From contig NC_071334.1 of the NCBI RefSeq assembly GCF_027744825.2, positions 3,188,937 to 3,252,936 on the forward strand: a stretch of DNA of 64,000 nucleotides. The letters run 5' to 3'. The DNA is from Synchiropus splendidus. Lineage: Eukaryota; Chordata; Actinopteri; Syngnathiformes; Callionymidae. The position numbers and the translations under genes are program-made. Shown piece by piece: positions 35,628 to 48,167 of this stretch (positions are counted from its first letter, which is position 1; each line of letters opens with the position of its first letter). The notes below the pieces were generated by a model that ran no database searches, was not told the origin of the DNA, and saw only the letters and a program-made list of their open reading frames with translations.

Positions 35628-37293
35628 TGTAAACTGACCAAAAGGAAAGTGACATTTGTAGTTTTGAAAAAAGACCTTGAATGTTCCATGTCAACAACCA
35701 ACGGTTCACTGAAACCTACAACAATGTAACAGTAAACAGTAGATGTTTGTCATCAACTGAATATATTCAACTCAATCTGTGGACTTTATTCCATCGCATT
35801 CTTTTCTTATTTTACTTTTCTACCAGAGCCGCTGCTGTGGGCGGAGTCTGGACAACTGTTGTTTGATGTCCACGGTTGATCCGTTCACCGTGTTTGTGAT
35901 TTAGAAGGGATTGTCGGTGGTGACTTCCGTGACATAAGTCACTGGTAAAGACCAGCAACGTGTGCAGAACCTATCATTTATTCATGTCAAGCTGTAACGT
36001 CCTGGAGTGGCTGAGACGCCTGGGTCCCACAAGGACAGAGACACCAAGGTGTGTGACTGTGTGTAAGCATGTCTGACCGTACTTGTGAGGACGTTCTGAG
36101 GGTGAAAACTTCAGAATAACTGGCTCATGATCAGGACTGAAAGATTATTGAGACAGCGTTGCGTTTTGGGGGGAAATGTGTCACTGAACACAGGCAGCGA
36201 GATGGTTTCCTGTCGGCAGAAACCAGATGCTATCGTCAGCGAGCGCCTCTGCCTCGACATGAGCTCCAGTGATGCCATGTGAGGCACGTGACTTCACCCA
36301 ACTGGGGAAAGAAACACTGTCAATCTCTGCAGAATATCCACTTCCAGCCCGCGACACACCAGGGATCCTCCTCATTCTCCTCATTCAAATCCATCACCGC
36401 TGCAGACAGGACGCGCTCTGACGACAGCACTGCGCTCAAGCCATGACGCCAGTCTTTACGGTAGATTGCCAACATGCGCAGCAGAAAGTGGCAGCAGGAC
36501 TCGCGCGGTGGTTTCATGTCCTTGAAAGATTCCCTGATAGCTGACAGAAATGTGACTCCATGTTCATGTGCAGCAGGTCTTCTCCTCCATGTCTGCACAG
36601 TTTCATGTCACGTCAGCAGCGCAGCTTGCAGTGAAGCTCTGAGTGTGTGTCAGTGTCATGAGGGCTGTTTTTGCAATGTGATATTACATTTCAGACATAG
36701 ACTGAGATCCAAAATGGGTACAAGCAACACAAACCGCCTCAGTGTTAGTGGCACCAAAAAATAAAAACAATGCGCAGCACTTCTTGTTTGGCCACAGAAG
36801 CAGTGAAAATGAATCCAAAGTGCGTCACTGACCTTCAGCTCAAACAAGGTCAACAGTGTGCGCCTCTTACTCTCAGCTCAAAGTGACAACAGAAACAGTG
36901 TGTGAGAGTCGTAGTGCACAGGTGAGAAGAATGCAAAACATGCACTAACATGGAGCTCTGACAAACAACTCAAACCACTGAATAAAAGCGAGATTAAAAT
37001 GTGATTCATTCATTGCAAAAGCCGTCATTATTTTGGTTAAAATCTTGGAGTCTGCAAATGTGTAGTTTGATGCACAGATGTGCGACTGGACTTGCAAGTC
37101 AGCAGCTTCACCTCCATGAATGTGAGACATGTGAATAAAGAGTCCGTGTGTTGGTCTGATGCTGCGGTGCTGCCTCCGCTCTTCACACCTGATCAAGCGA
37201 ACAGGAAGTGTTCCTCTCGTCACGTCCTGCTGATGGTGTTGAGATAGAGAGGATGAAGCAGCCGTCGCAGCAGAGTGTCTCACAGACGACACC

Positions 37294-38577
37294 ATGGCTG
37301 CACTGCTGCTGCTGCTGCTGCTCTGCTCCAACATCCAGGCTCAGGTCATCACAGAAGCAGGGAGGAAACATCGCTTCCCCCTGGACGACACCGCTGACTT
37401 CTGCTCCGTCTCCAGATGGACCACTGAGGGGACGCAGCTCCTGTTCAACTCTTCAGCCTCCTATTATGAGATAGACCCTGTGAATGCTTCCCACTCGGGT
37501 CAGTACCAGGAGCAGTGCTGGACTCGGGGCAACATGACCCTGGACAGGAACTCCACGCTCCTCGTGTGTGACGACCAGAAGACGATACGTCATGAGACTG
37601 TGGTCCTGACTGCTGGAGAGACAGTGGAGCTGAGCTGTGACGGGGTGGGACCAAACCAGAGTGTTCAGTGGGCCTATTGGACATACCATGGATTAGTCTC
37701 AGTAGAGGACAGAACACCTCACGGGCACCAACACCAGCTGCTGCAGAACAAAGCTTCCCTCCTGCTCACTGCTGACAGACCTGCTGATTACTTCATCACC
37801 TACTTCTGTCTGGAGAAGCAGCAGCTCAGGTGCCACCTTCACAGTCGTTTCCCTGTTCGAGTCTCAGTAGACTATATCCTGCACTGGGTGGGAGAGAGTC
37901 TGGAGCTGAACTGTTCTGATGGCAGCAGGGACCAAACACACAGGTGGAGGATGTTTAATTCACTGTGGTCTTGGAGATACAGTCTCAACTCCACTCTGAT
38001 GTTTCCATCTCTGACACTGGGCCACTCAGGTATATACACCTGCTTCCTCAGTGATGCTGGTCGTGAGAGTTATTTCCTCTACGTGTGTCCTGAGCCTGAG
38101 CCTCCTGCTGTGCAGCTCTTCACTGAGGGGGAGGAGCTCACTCTCCACTGTGGGAACTGGAGTCAGACTGGTGGGGTTGACTGGTTCATGAGGTCCAACA
38201 GAACCGGAGGACAGGTCTCTTATGTTCAGGAGCATCATCGACCAGACAACGTACATCTCTCCGGCGGCAGCCTGGTGATGAGGAACGTCTCTCTGCAGGA
38301 CAGTGGACAGGTCTGGTGTGTGGTGTTGAGACACATTCTCTGTGTGTTCAGGTCTGAGACCCTGCTGAAGCTGAGAGAGCCAGAGGAGGATCACCTCCTG
38401 CTGAGGTCCGTGCTGCTCAGTGCTGTGGTGCTGATGCTGATGCTGTGTGTGGGGGGGGTGGTGGGGGGGCTGGTGTGGAGGGGCAGGAGGAGAGAGCAGC
38501 TCCCAGCAGCTGTGGAGGAGATGGAGATGTCCCAGCTGTCTCCAGAGTCAGACGCGCAGGAGGAGACTCCGGTCTGA
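37294..38577 (+). CDS. Intronless four-Ig-domain type I membrane receptor, copy 3
   Basis: 427 codons with the same plan as copy 2: signal peptide, four Ig-like domains, one membrane helix, short tyrosine-free tail. It differs from copy 2 by one residue (Gly at 388 in the membrane segment) and from copy 4 by one residue (Val at position 18). Its poly(A) signal is at 38652-38657. Start context and about 1.7 kb of upstream sequence are shared with the other copies. It lies 7812 bp after copy 2 and 10874 bp before copy 4. Nothing in the sequence suggests it is inactive. Confidence 0.88.
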   Translation: MAALLLLLLLCSNIQAQVITEAGRKHRFPLDDTADFCSVSRWTTEGTQLLFNSSASYYEIDPVNASHSGQYQEQCWTRGNMTLDRNSTLLVCDDQKTIRHETVVLTAGETVELSCDGVGPNQSVQWAYWTYHGLVSVEDRTPHGHQHQLLQNKASLLLTADRPADYFITYFCLEKQQLRCHLHSRFPVRVSVDYILHWVGESLELNCSDGSRDQTHRWRMFNSLWSWRYSLNSTLMFPSLTLGHSGIYTCFLSDAGRESYFLYVCPEPEPPAVQLFTEGEELTLHCGNWSQTGGVDWFMRSNRTGGQVSYVQEHHRPDNVHLSGGSLVMRNVSLQDSGQVWCVVLRHILCVFRSETLLKLREPEEDHLLLRSVLLSAVVLMLMLCVGGVVGGLVWRGRRREQLPAAVEEMEMSQLSPESDAQEETPV

Positions 38578-38651
38578 GCCGCCGCGATGCTTGTAAATAA
38601 CCGCTGACCTTTGACCTCTCTGATGAGGAAAGTGTGCTCTTGATCAGCTTC

Positions 38652-38657
38652 AATAAA
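38652..38657 (+). terminator. Poly(A) signal AATAAA, receptor copy 3
   Basis: AATAAA 75 bases downstream of the stop codon, in a shared 3' flank. Confidence 0.75.
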
Positions 38658-39401
38658 CATGACATGCTTCTGACACACTCTCTGTCTGTGTGACTCACTC
38701 ACTCACACTCACACACGCGCACGAGCTCCAGGAAACTCTCCGTCCAGTCGACGTGGGACGTGATCAACCCCAAACTTCACCGAGAGAATGACTTCATGAA
38801 AACAAGATCTGCGGGTCGGGCTGGATCCAGAACCGTCTCTGGTTCCAGTCCGGATTTTGAGGGAAAGGTCAGGCGTTTTGAAGGAGTCACGTGACTTCTG
38901 GGACGTGCTCAGAGGTCCGCCGGATCCGAGAAGGTCCAGGACCCAAACTTCACGCTTCCATGGCCTCACCTGGGACTCGCGCAGGTCCTCTTTAAACCGA
39001 CAACAAGCGGTCGGTGTGTTTTGTTTTTGTTTGTGGAGGTGACGTGCAGTGGCGCTCGTGCACTGAAGGACTCCCGGGGCGAACATTTCACCAAATCATC
39101 ATCAAAGTCTTAAAAACGTGGAAAGACTCTGTCGCTGAACATGATTGTCCAGCATCGACATGAAGTGCGGAAGGTCACAACAGGCCACAAAAGATCAGGT
39201 TGTTTCTCTGGTGGCTTTGAGGGTCAAAGGTGAGGGGTGCGACTCAGGTGACACGGGTGACCAGGAGCGTTTCCGTGGTGTCGGACACTCCTTCACCGCA
39301 GCGGTGACTTTCATCCAGCCCCGTGTTTAGCCAGGAATGCCTCCAACACGGCCGCTCCTCGGTTTGTTATGATTGAGTCCAAACAATGTGACACGGAGAA
39401 C

Positions 39402-39507
39402 ATGGCGTCGTTACTTGAAGTAACTCCGGCCAGTCTCGTCTTCAACAGAGAGAGTTTAAAGCAGCTGGAGGCAGGATTGAAAATATTTGCTTTTGGCGGC
39501 GCCACAG
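39402..39507 (+). CDS. Candidate first exon of an unrecognised gene (block E, copy 1)
   Basis: ATG in strong context (GAACATGGCG) opens 35 codons (MASLLEVTPASL... ending FGGAT) that run directly into a CACAG/GTAAAT splice donor. The duplicate at 50282-50387 has the same exon. Its two base differences (TTA/TTG and CTC/CTT) are both silent leucine changes. No further exon could be joined with confidence, and block E is interrupted about 400 bases downstream by a solo LTR. This may be a captured first exon or a gene whose remaining exons were separated by the duplication. Confidence 0.4.
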
Positions 39508-39906
39508 GTAAATGAGTGTAATTGCAGGCTGTCGTAACGCTGGGTCTCTGGTCCCGCCCCCCCATGGCACCTTTGTTTATGAGCAGAGACCGTGACGAAA
39601 CAGCGAAAAATGTAATCACAGAAAGTTATATACACAACACTCTCCAGCTAATACTTGCAAAGGCATTCGACATCAGAGACGGAGCTCCGTCATGCAGCCA
39701 GTGAGGAGAGGCAGGATCCAGCTGCAAGAGCGACGGAGCCAGATGATAAAACTGTAGTTTGACTGCTTGTTTCAGACTGAAGTAAAGGGGAAGGTTCTAA
39801 CATTTACTGTCCATTTAGTTATGAGACATAAATCAGTGAGATACAACGTCATCAGGGTCCTCCACGAGCAATGGACGTCGTTGTGATGTTTCTTAGGTGA
39901 TTCTTC

Positions 39907-41250
39907 TGTCATGGCTCCGCTTCCAGGCTCCGAATCCTGGTTTTGGTTTTTTCCCCTCTGTTCCTTTGGCGCACGGCTGGAGCCGATTAACCTCTAATGA
40001 CTGGTCTACAAGAACACCTGGGCTCCAGCAACGTGTGCCAGACCGTATTGATCCCATTGTTTGTGCCCTGTGTTTGCCGGAAGTCCCTGTGATTATTCCT
40101 CTCGCTCCGGTGTTTTTTGGACTCCTCGTTCCCTGTGGTAACTCCTGGTTCTCGTGTCTCTCCCTGTGTTCGGCTTCTCCTGTTCTGTTAGCTAGCTTTT
40201 GGATTTCTCTGTTTAACCCTGGTGCCCTGAGCTTAGTGTTTTGTTTCTCCCCAGTCTCCATGTGTTTCTTGTTCTCTTTTGTAGTTTATTCTCTGTTCAT
40301 TGTATATTCTAGTGATGGGTAGATGAGGCATCCTGTATCGTTTCGACACAGTGACACACTGTATTGACACTGTGTTGACACTGTGTTGCTGAATACTGAC
40401 ACCTGGTGGACTTGCAGGAAACATTTGACGGGGTCATCTGACACTGATCTGTCAAACCAATTTTATCCAATTCCATTGATTAGGCATTTGCATTCACATT
40501 ATTTTTACATATACGTAATTTCATTTAAAAAAAATCTTTGATATTCGAGACGCAGTTGATAAATTAAGTGAACATCTGTCTGAATGCCTAAGTAAAAGTG
40601 TTGTGAATGACAATGGACTCATTGTAATTAAAGATTTTTATTTTTAAAAAAATAGTTTCTCCAGCGTTTTGTTATTCAGTCTATTTCTTTTTTTTTTTTT
40701 TTTTTTGAGGCAATTTCCCCCGCCTTTGAGAAGATCCTCTCACAAGGCACTGAAGAGGCCGGTGTGCACAACACCTGTGTGGCCAATATAAATAGGTGAG
40801 GGAACGTTGCCTCCATGGACTTCCAGTATAAGAGCGGGTCTTCCGTACGTGCAACGTGTCCTGTTGACAGATGCGCTTCCTTATAAACACAGTTTGGCGC
40901 GGGACCGCTGTGTCGACACGGTTCCGGTAGTGGTCACGTGACTTTCTTAAAGCGGTACGCGCACCGACACGGGGTTTGCCCTGGAAGCTCGGCGCACGCA
41001 TCGACGCCTCAGTGTCGCTGGACCCATCACTAGTATATTCAGTTTGTGCTTAGTTTCTCCCGGTTCGGTGACGCTTTCAGTTGTGATTCAGATGTTTGTT
41101 TAATTATTAAATATCTAATTTTGACTCCGTCCTGCCTCCTGTGCCTTTCACCACTCGCACTTGGGTCTTGGTCACGTCCACTATACGTGACCTTCAGTTC
41201 CCACGTTCCTAGACGTGGCTTTAGCTCCCTCGTCCCTTCGTCTCGTGACA
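39907..41250 (+). repeat. Solo LTR (about 613 bp) with nested hAT insertion
   Basis: The repeat starts TGTCATGGCTCC and ends CTCGTGACA. It is flanked by 5-bp direct repeats TCTTC (39902-39906 and 41251-41255). No internal retroelement sequence follows, so this is the product of LTR-LTR recombination. Related copies lie at 50787-51371 and 54326-54995. The hAT-like element 40310-41032 sits inside. Confidence 0.82.
40310..41032. mobile_element. Non-autonomous hAT-like element (723 bp)
   Basis: The ends are TAGTGATGGG and CCCATCACTA, perfect 10-bp terminal inverted repeats. They are flanked by the 8-bp duplication GTATATTC (40302-40309 and 41033-41040). The duplicate block E copy has the uninterrupted GTATATTC at 51182-51189. 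End sequence and 8-bp target duplication fit the hAT superfamily. There is no transposase frame. It contains a T-run near 40688. Confidence 0.92.
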
Positions 41251-41255
41251 TCTTC

Positions 41256-42479
41256 CGTGAACACATGCAGAACAACCTCATGTCTGTTGTTGACAGCACT
41301 GTAGAAAAGTAAAGAGGAAGGAGCAGCGTTTTTCCTCTGGCTTTATTACACGGTGACCGTCGTGTGTTTCAATAAGCAGCAGACAAACGGCGATCAGAGC
41401 GCGAGCATCAAAACGTCCGTTCACACGTTTATTTCCAGTTGACTGTGGACACAGACGTCAGAGTTAGAGACTATTCTTCTTCAGTCAGTTCCAGAACAAC
41501 CATCAGGGACGATGACATGTGGCGCTGGTCGTGTCTCTCAGCAGCACCGAGCAGCTCTGCAGATCAGAGGACTCACCGGCAGCAGCTGCAGATAGAACAT
41601 GAGATATAACATGTTACACTCGTTCAAACCAGGTGGACCATAAACACTGCCAATGACAGCAAATCAACTATTTTGCTGTCTGATAAATGCGAGTGGACGA
41701 TAGCCGCGAGCAGCTAATGTCGGAGCAAAAACGTTTTGCTGGATATATCTACACTATTCCCTGATAAACGCAATAAAATGACTAACGGACACTGACACAT
41801 TTGTTATCGTCTCCAAAATAAGGTCCCCGCATTCGATAATTCAATAGAAACCTGACCCGCTTGTGTTCAACTTCTGAGCCAAAAGAGCTTTGTCTCGAGA
41901 CAAAACCCGTCGTGTGAACGCGCCCTCACACTGTAGCGACCTGAGTGAACAGTGTGGCAAAGGACTCTGGGCTGTGAACTGTTGTGTACATGTTAGTGAT
42001 TTCATGTAGGTCAAGCAAGAGAAAGGTCTTGTAGTAGTTGGGTAATTTGAATGGTAATTTAGGGTTACAGTAATGTCAAATGTTCAGACCATGACTGAAA
42101 GCATGACTCTCACTCTGTTCACTGGTTTGAGCTTCAATAGACAGTTGTCACGCTGCTTGTGCTGCTTGCTTCATTGACAACGCTACAATACTGTCACGGC
42201 CGGAAGCTTGTGTTTCCTACTGTTCGGGAACGCACCACACTGGGAGGGGGGGGCGTGGTTAAGGTGCGCATTGAGGAGTGGAACGGGAGTTCGTTTTTCC
42301 TGTTCTGGAAGAAAAGGACTGGTCGCTTTCCTAATCCGGACCCCTGTGTCGCTACAAGACCAACTTGGTCCAACACCTTCCACGTGTCCTCGGAGCAGGC
42401 GTTTCAGGCTTCGGAGTCACGTGCACACACATACGCCGTCACATTCCACACAAGCCTCATAGTGCCCCCTACTGACTAT
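41256..42479 (+). other. Rest of block E, copy 1, no gene recognised
   Basis: About 1.2 kb of unique sequence, absent from E2 and from the G2-D1 junction. A minus-strand 3'-exon-like stretch near 41450-41580 ends by an ACTCACC splice-like motif, but no family could be named. Other short frames overlap each other and look accidental. Confidence 0.5.
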
Positions 42480-45437
42480 GTGAGTTGAACACAGGTGTCC
42501 CTGTACAACATCACCGCATGAATGAAGCACGCGAGAACGGAAAATATAAAACATGACAATCAAAACGTCACCATCCACTGGGACGCGTCTTCTTCTACGT
42601 CGCCACGCTGCCTGCCAGGAGCTCACCACGCTCACGTGTGTGGCCTGTGAGTGAAGGGGTCGGAGGTCACGGACGTGCGTCCTCAGGCTGAAACAGAGGT
42701 ACGGGTCGGACACCACAGTGTGGCAGAGTGCTGCACGAGGACCGGCCTCGGCTTCAGAGCAAGGTCATCAGAGGTCGCCAAAACCAGGACTGTCAATCAC
42801 TGTCCTTCACTGAAATATAAATCAAAACCAAAGTCTTTCATCAACGGTTGCTGAAACTGCAGCGTCTGTTCTCAACACTGAAACTAGGAACTCAGATGCT
42901 GGTGAAACTGTCTTTGTTGAGGTGGAGGTGATGCAGAACCCATGGACCTGGGCTGGTGCCACCACAGCTGTCGAGTCCGTGACTCGTCACTGGTGTTGGC
43001 GACCTGCTGACGCTGACCTGATGCTGGTGCAGAGTTTTTACGACTGTTCTGTGACCGGTTTCCTTCTGAATTACTTTATTGAAATTTCAATACAAGGGAC
43101 AAAAGGGACACATCATTACAAAACAATGTAAAATACAGTTTAAACCACCACATTAAAACACACAGACGCGACCAAGTGATGTTTGATATTCGCAGGAACG
43201 GAGGACACAAGTCGAAAAGACTTGGCTCTGACTTGAGTCATCTGGCAGCGAGTCCATGAACAGCGCACCGAGAAAGGCTCCAGTGACGGAGATGAAGCCG
43301 GTGGAAGCCTCCAGCTGGCCGTACCATGTGACCGCTTCAGGAAGTGGATCGAGCAGTTCAATTCCAGATTTAAGCGGCAGGAAACGCAACGGAGGTTCCC
43401 CGGTTTGTCACGTTTAGTGAGCAGCTGCGTGTCGATTATCGATGACTGTTGTCATGGACCCATGGAGAAGGAGAAAGTGTGATCTTATCTCTGCCAACAA
43501 GGTCAGTACGATGGGTTACAGACATAGAAATTCTGTCAAAGAAACAGTTGAAAAAAGAATCTATTTTTGAACAAAAATCATTGAGATCCAATGTTGCTGT
43601 GTGTGTGTGTCCATCGTATCCACGTCTTCTCAAACACCATTATAGCATTGACGCCATCTATGTCTTATGTTGTTGATGACAATCCCACTGAAAGCTTTGG
43701 GGAACTTAAGTTCATGCTTGCAGAAGCTTATATTTACTGTCCACAGCGCAAAAGAACCCTCTAGAAGAGTCGACTCATGAGTCGAGTCAAGTCCTCTAGA
43801 TGCCTCGGTGCTTCAGGACGCCTCATCTCAACATCAGAGATGGTGGCGGCGCGACCGTAAACAAGCGCCTCTCACTCCTGACTTGCATCAGCTCCAGCAA
43901 CAAGCCCAGCAGAGCCCGGACCCCCAGCGCTACAGTTATCGCTCCATGGCTATCGGACCATGACAATAGATTTGATTCTGATTCTGATTCTGATCTGGGC
44001 AGAAGTCGGTTAGAGGGCTCCGCACACATTCATAGAACTGCGGTCACATGAGGTAACCAGGACCTCTAAAGCTGCATCCATGCCGGAGATGCCAGAGAGG
44101 GACAGTTGCAGCGTCTGGTCTCTGTCAAACATCCCTGTCATTTATTGCTTGAGTTTCCAATGTGGCGTGTGTGTTGTGTGTCCAGCGTGTTGTCAGTGCT
44201 GTATCTTGTCGGCGATGTGGAGTGTAATGTGTCAGTGATGTGTGTGTGGGTGCGGTGTCCTGTGTCCGGACTTGACTTGCTTCATTCCCATTGTTGTTAC
44301 TTTGGCAGGTGACTTTTCACGCCCGACTCTTATTGCTGTCACCTGAAAGGAAGAGTGTGCGACTGAGGACAGGGAAGCACAGCAGCACTTCTGCAGTGGG
44401 TTTCCAACCGCCTCGTGTCTGTGCTTGTGACGCAGCAGTCAGCCAGAATGAATGAATGGCCTGTGAACAGCTCCAGCCTGGACCTCTCTCCTCATGACGT
44501 GTCAGGGGGAGCTGATGGCTCTTGGCTCTCAGTGAGTCCATTTGATTCATCTGCTTCCAAGTGGGTCACTGTCAGGTCACTTGACCACCCTCCCACTCTC
44601 CTTCGGTGTCTGACAGTCAGGCAGCGCCCCCAGAGCATCTTCAGCGTCATCACAACTGTCCAGTGGCTTGTTCTGCCGCAGCCTCCACTGAACCAACAGG
44701 ACACCATCCTTTCTTCACCAGACATGGGACGAGGTGCAGTGTGTTCCTGCAGACGTTCACTCTTCTGACAGGCTCTGTTCACTCTTCTGTCCATGAACTC
44801 TGACCTGGACAGGACCGTGTGCTGTGAGGCTGCAGTGACCTTGATGTCTGATGTTTTGACCTTGTAGAGCTCAGAACAGGGATCCACCATCCGTCGGTTT
44901 CTCCTCCACAAACCTCTGCAAATTCCTGTGGAGTTTCCATCCTGATGCTAAAACTGCTGTGTCATGGGTTTTCTTCTTTTCCTGTGTGTTTTCAGGAAAA
45001 TGGACAAACCTGTTGGTCTCAGCGTCTGAACTCCGCTCCACCACTGGATGTTGTCATCCTTGATCAAATGTGTCTTTATTGTGTCGTGCTTCAAACCAAT
45101 CCTCAGCGCTGAATCGTGCGTTTTACACGCTGGAATTGAAATCTTCAGGTTTCCAAATGACGACTTGAGGCTTGTGACGATGACGATGATGGTGATGATG
45201 ATGATGATGATAAGGACCACACACACGATATACAGATATATATATAGTGTATCTGCCGATATACAGGATCCCAGAGGCCGGAACAAGGGAGCAGCTCATA
45301 CATCTGTGCTGAGTCAACGTCTGCAATTCACTGAAATCCTTCTTCTGTCAGAGCTTCTGTCTGCAGAGGCCAACAGCTGCTTCGTTCTGGAGGCAATGGC
45401 AATTGAATACACATTTATTTACTATATGACAAAAAGA
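42480..45437 (+). repeat. Block D, copy 2 (segmental duplication)
   Basis: This is nearly identical to 31587-34563. The trinucleotide GAT repeat near 45180-45212 is shorter than in copy 1, and a few single-base differences occur (for example near 44581 and 44707). No gene was recognised. Confidence 0.82.
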
Positions 45438-46501
45438 AATCCCTCCATCTCTTCCTCCTCTCTCCTCACTCCTCCTTCTCTCCCTCCCTCTCTCCTCTCC
45501 TCTCCTCTCCTCCTCCTCTCCTTTCCTCATCTCTTCCTTTGTCCTCCTGCTCTCTGTCCTCTCTCCCTCCTCACTCCTCCTACTCCTCCACTCTCCCTCC
45601 ATCTCTTCGTCTTTCCTCCACTCCCTCACCTCTGCCTCCCTCCATCTCTCCCTCCTCTCTCCACACTCCTCCTTCTCTCCCTCCCTCTCTCTTCTTCCTC
45701 CTCCTCCTCTCCCTTCCTCATCTCTTCCTCTGTCCACCTGCTCTCTCTCCTCTCTCCCTCCATTTCTTCCTTCTCTCTTCTCACTCCTCCTCATCTTCCT
45801 CCCTCCATCTCCCCTCACCATGCCTTCCTCTCTCCTCCACTCCTTCCTACGATCTCTTCCTCTCTTCTACTCCTCCACTCCCTCCTCCTTCTCTCCCTCC
45901 TCCTCCACCACTCCCTCCTACCATCACCTCCTCACTCCTCCACTCTGTCCCTTCATCTCTTCCTCTCTCCTCCTCCACTCCCTCCCTCCATCTCTTCCTC
46001 TCTCCTACTCCTCCACTCCCTCCCTCCATCTCTTCCTCTCTCCTACTCCTCCACTCCCTCCCTCCATCCCTTCGTCTTCCCTCCTCTCCCTCCCCATCTC
46101 TTCCTCTATCCTCTCTTTCCTCCACTCCCTACCTCCATCTCTTCCTCCTCCTCCTCTCCCTCACCTCTGCCTCCCTCCATCTCTCCTTCCTTTCTCCTCC
46201 ACTCCTTCGTACCATCTCTTCCTCTCTTCTACTCCTCCACTCCCTCCTCCTCTTCTCCCTCACCTCTCCCTCATCTGCCTCCCTCCATCTCTCCCTCCTC
46301 TCTCCTCACTCCTCCTTCTCTCCCTCCCTCTCTCTTCTTCCTCCTCCTCCTCTCCCTTCCTCATCTCTTCCTCTGTCCTCCTGCTCTCTCTCCTCTCTCC
46401 CTCCATTTCTTTCTCCTCCTCTGCTTACCTCATCTCATCCTCTCTTCTTCCTCCATCTTTCCCTCCCTCCATCTCTTCCTCTCTCCTCCTCCATACATGA
46501 C
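45438..46501 (+). repeat. 1.06 kb polypyrimidine tract, copy 2
   Basis: This matches the tract at 34564-35627 with only scattered C/T changes and the same boundaries with blocks D and G. The long low-complexity reading frames here are not genes. Confidence 0.93.
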
Positions 46502-48167
46502 TGTAAACTGACCAAAAGGAAAGTGACATTTGTAGTTTTGAAAAAAGACCTTGAATGTTCCATGTCAACAACCAACGGTTCACTGAAACCTACAACAATG
46601 TAACAGTAAACAGTAGATGTTTGTCATCAACTGAATATATTCAACTCAATCTGTGGACTTTATTCCATCGCATTCTTTTCTTATTTTACTTTTCTACCAG
46701 AGCCGCTGCTGTGGGCGGAGTCTGGACAACTGTTGTTTGATGTCCACGGTTGATCCCTTCACCGTGTTTGTGATTTAGAAGGGATTGTCGGTGGTGACTT
46801 CCGTGACATAAGTCACTGGTAAAGACCAGCAACGTGTGCAGAACCTATCATTTATTCATGTCAAGCTGTAACGTCCTGGAGTGGCTGAGACGCCTGGGTC
46901 CCACAAGGACAGAGACACCAAGGTGTGTGACTGTGTGTAAGCATGTCTGACCGTACTTGTGAGGACGTTCTGAGGGTGAAAACTTCAGAATAACTGGCTC
47001 ATGATCAGGACTGAAAGATTATTGAGACAGCGTTGCGTTTTGGGGGGAAATGTGTCACTGAACACAGGCAGCGAGATGGTTTCCTGTCGGCAGAAACCAG
47101 ATGCTATCGTCAGCGAGCGCCTCTGCCTCGACATGAGCTCCAGTGATGCCATGTGAGGCACGTGACTTCACCCAACTGGGGAAAGAAACACTGTCAATCT
47201 CTGCAGAATATCCACTTCCAGCCCGCGACACACCAGGGATCCTCCTCATTCTCCTCATTCAAATCCATCACCGCTGCAGACAGGACGCGCTCTGACGACA
47301 GCACTGCGCTCAAGCCATGACGCCAGTCTTTACGGTAGATTGCCAACGTGCGCAGCAGAAAGTGGCAGCAGGACTCGCGCGGTGGTTTCATGTCCTTGAA
47401 AGATTCCCTGATAGCTGACAGAAATGTGACTCCATGTTCATGTGCAGCAGGTCTTCTCCTCCATGTCTGCACAGTTTCATGTCACGTCAGCAGCGCAGCT
47501 TGCAGTGAAGCTCTGAGTGTGTGTCAGTGTCATGAGGGCTGTTTTTGCAATGTGATATTACAATTCAGACATAGACTGAGATCCAAAATGGGTACAAGCA
47601 ACACAAACCGCCTCAGTGTTAGTGGCACCAAAAAATAAAAACAATGCGCAGCACTTCTTGTTTGGCCACAGAAGCAGTGAAAATGAATCCAAAGTGCGTC
47701 GCTGACCTTCAGCTCAAACAAGGTCAACAGTGTGCGCCTCTTACTCTCAGCTCAAAGTGACAACAGAAACAGTGTGTGAGAGTCGTAGTGCACAGGTGAG
47801 AAGAATGCAAAACATGCACTAACATGGAGCTCTGACAAACAACTCAAACCACTGAATAAAAGCGAGATTAAAATGTGATTCATTCATTGCAAAAGCCGTC
47901 ATTATTTTGGTTAAAATCTTTGAGTCTGCAAATGTGTAGTTTGATGCACAGATGTGCGACTGGACTTGCAAGTCAGCAGCTTCACCTCCATGAATGTGAG
48001 ACATGTGAATAAAGAGTCCGTGTGTTGGTCTGATGCTGCGGTGCTGCCTCCGCTCTTCACACCTGATCAAGCGAACAGGAAGTGTTCCTCTCGTCACGTC
48101 CTGCTGATGGTGTTGAGATAGAGAGGATGAAGCAGCCGTCGCAGCAGAGTGTCTCACAGACGACACC

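Noticed and set aside
34432..35729. Long Pro/Ser/Leu-rich plus-strand frames (up to 401 codons) and the matching set at 45048-46603
   Set aside because: They are open only because the tract is C/T-rich and lacks stops in several frames at once. All frames give low-complexity repeats and there is no start context or splice logic.
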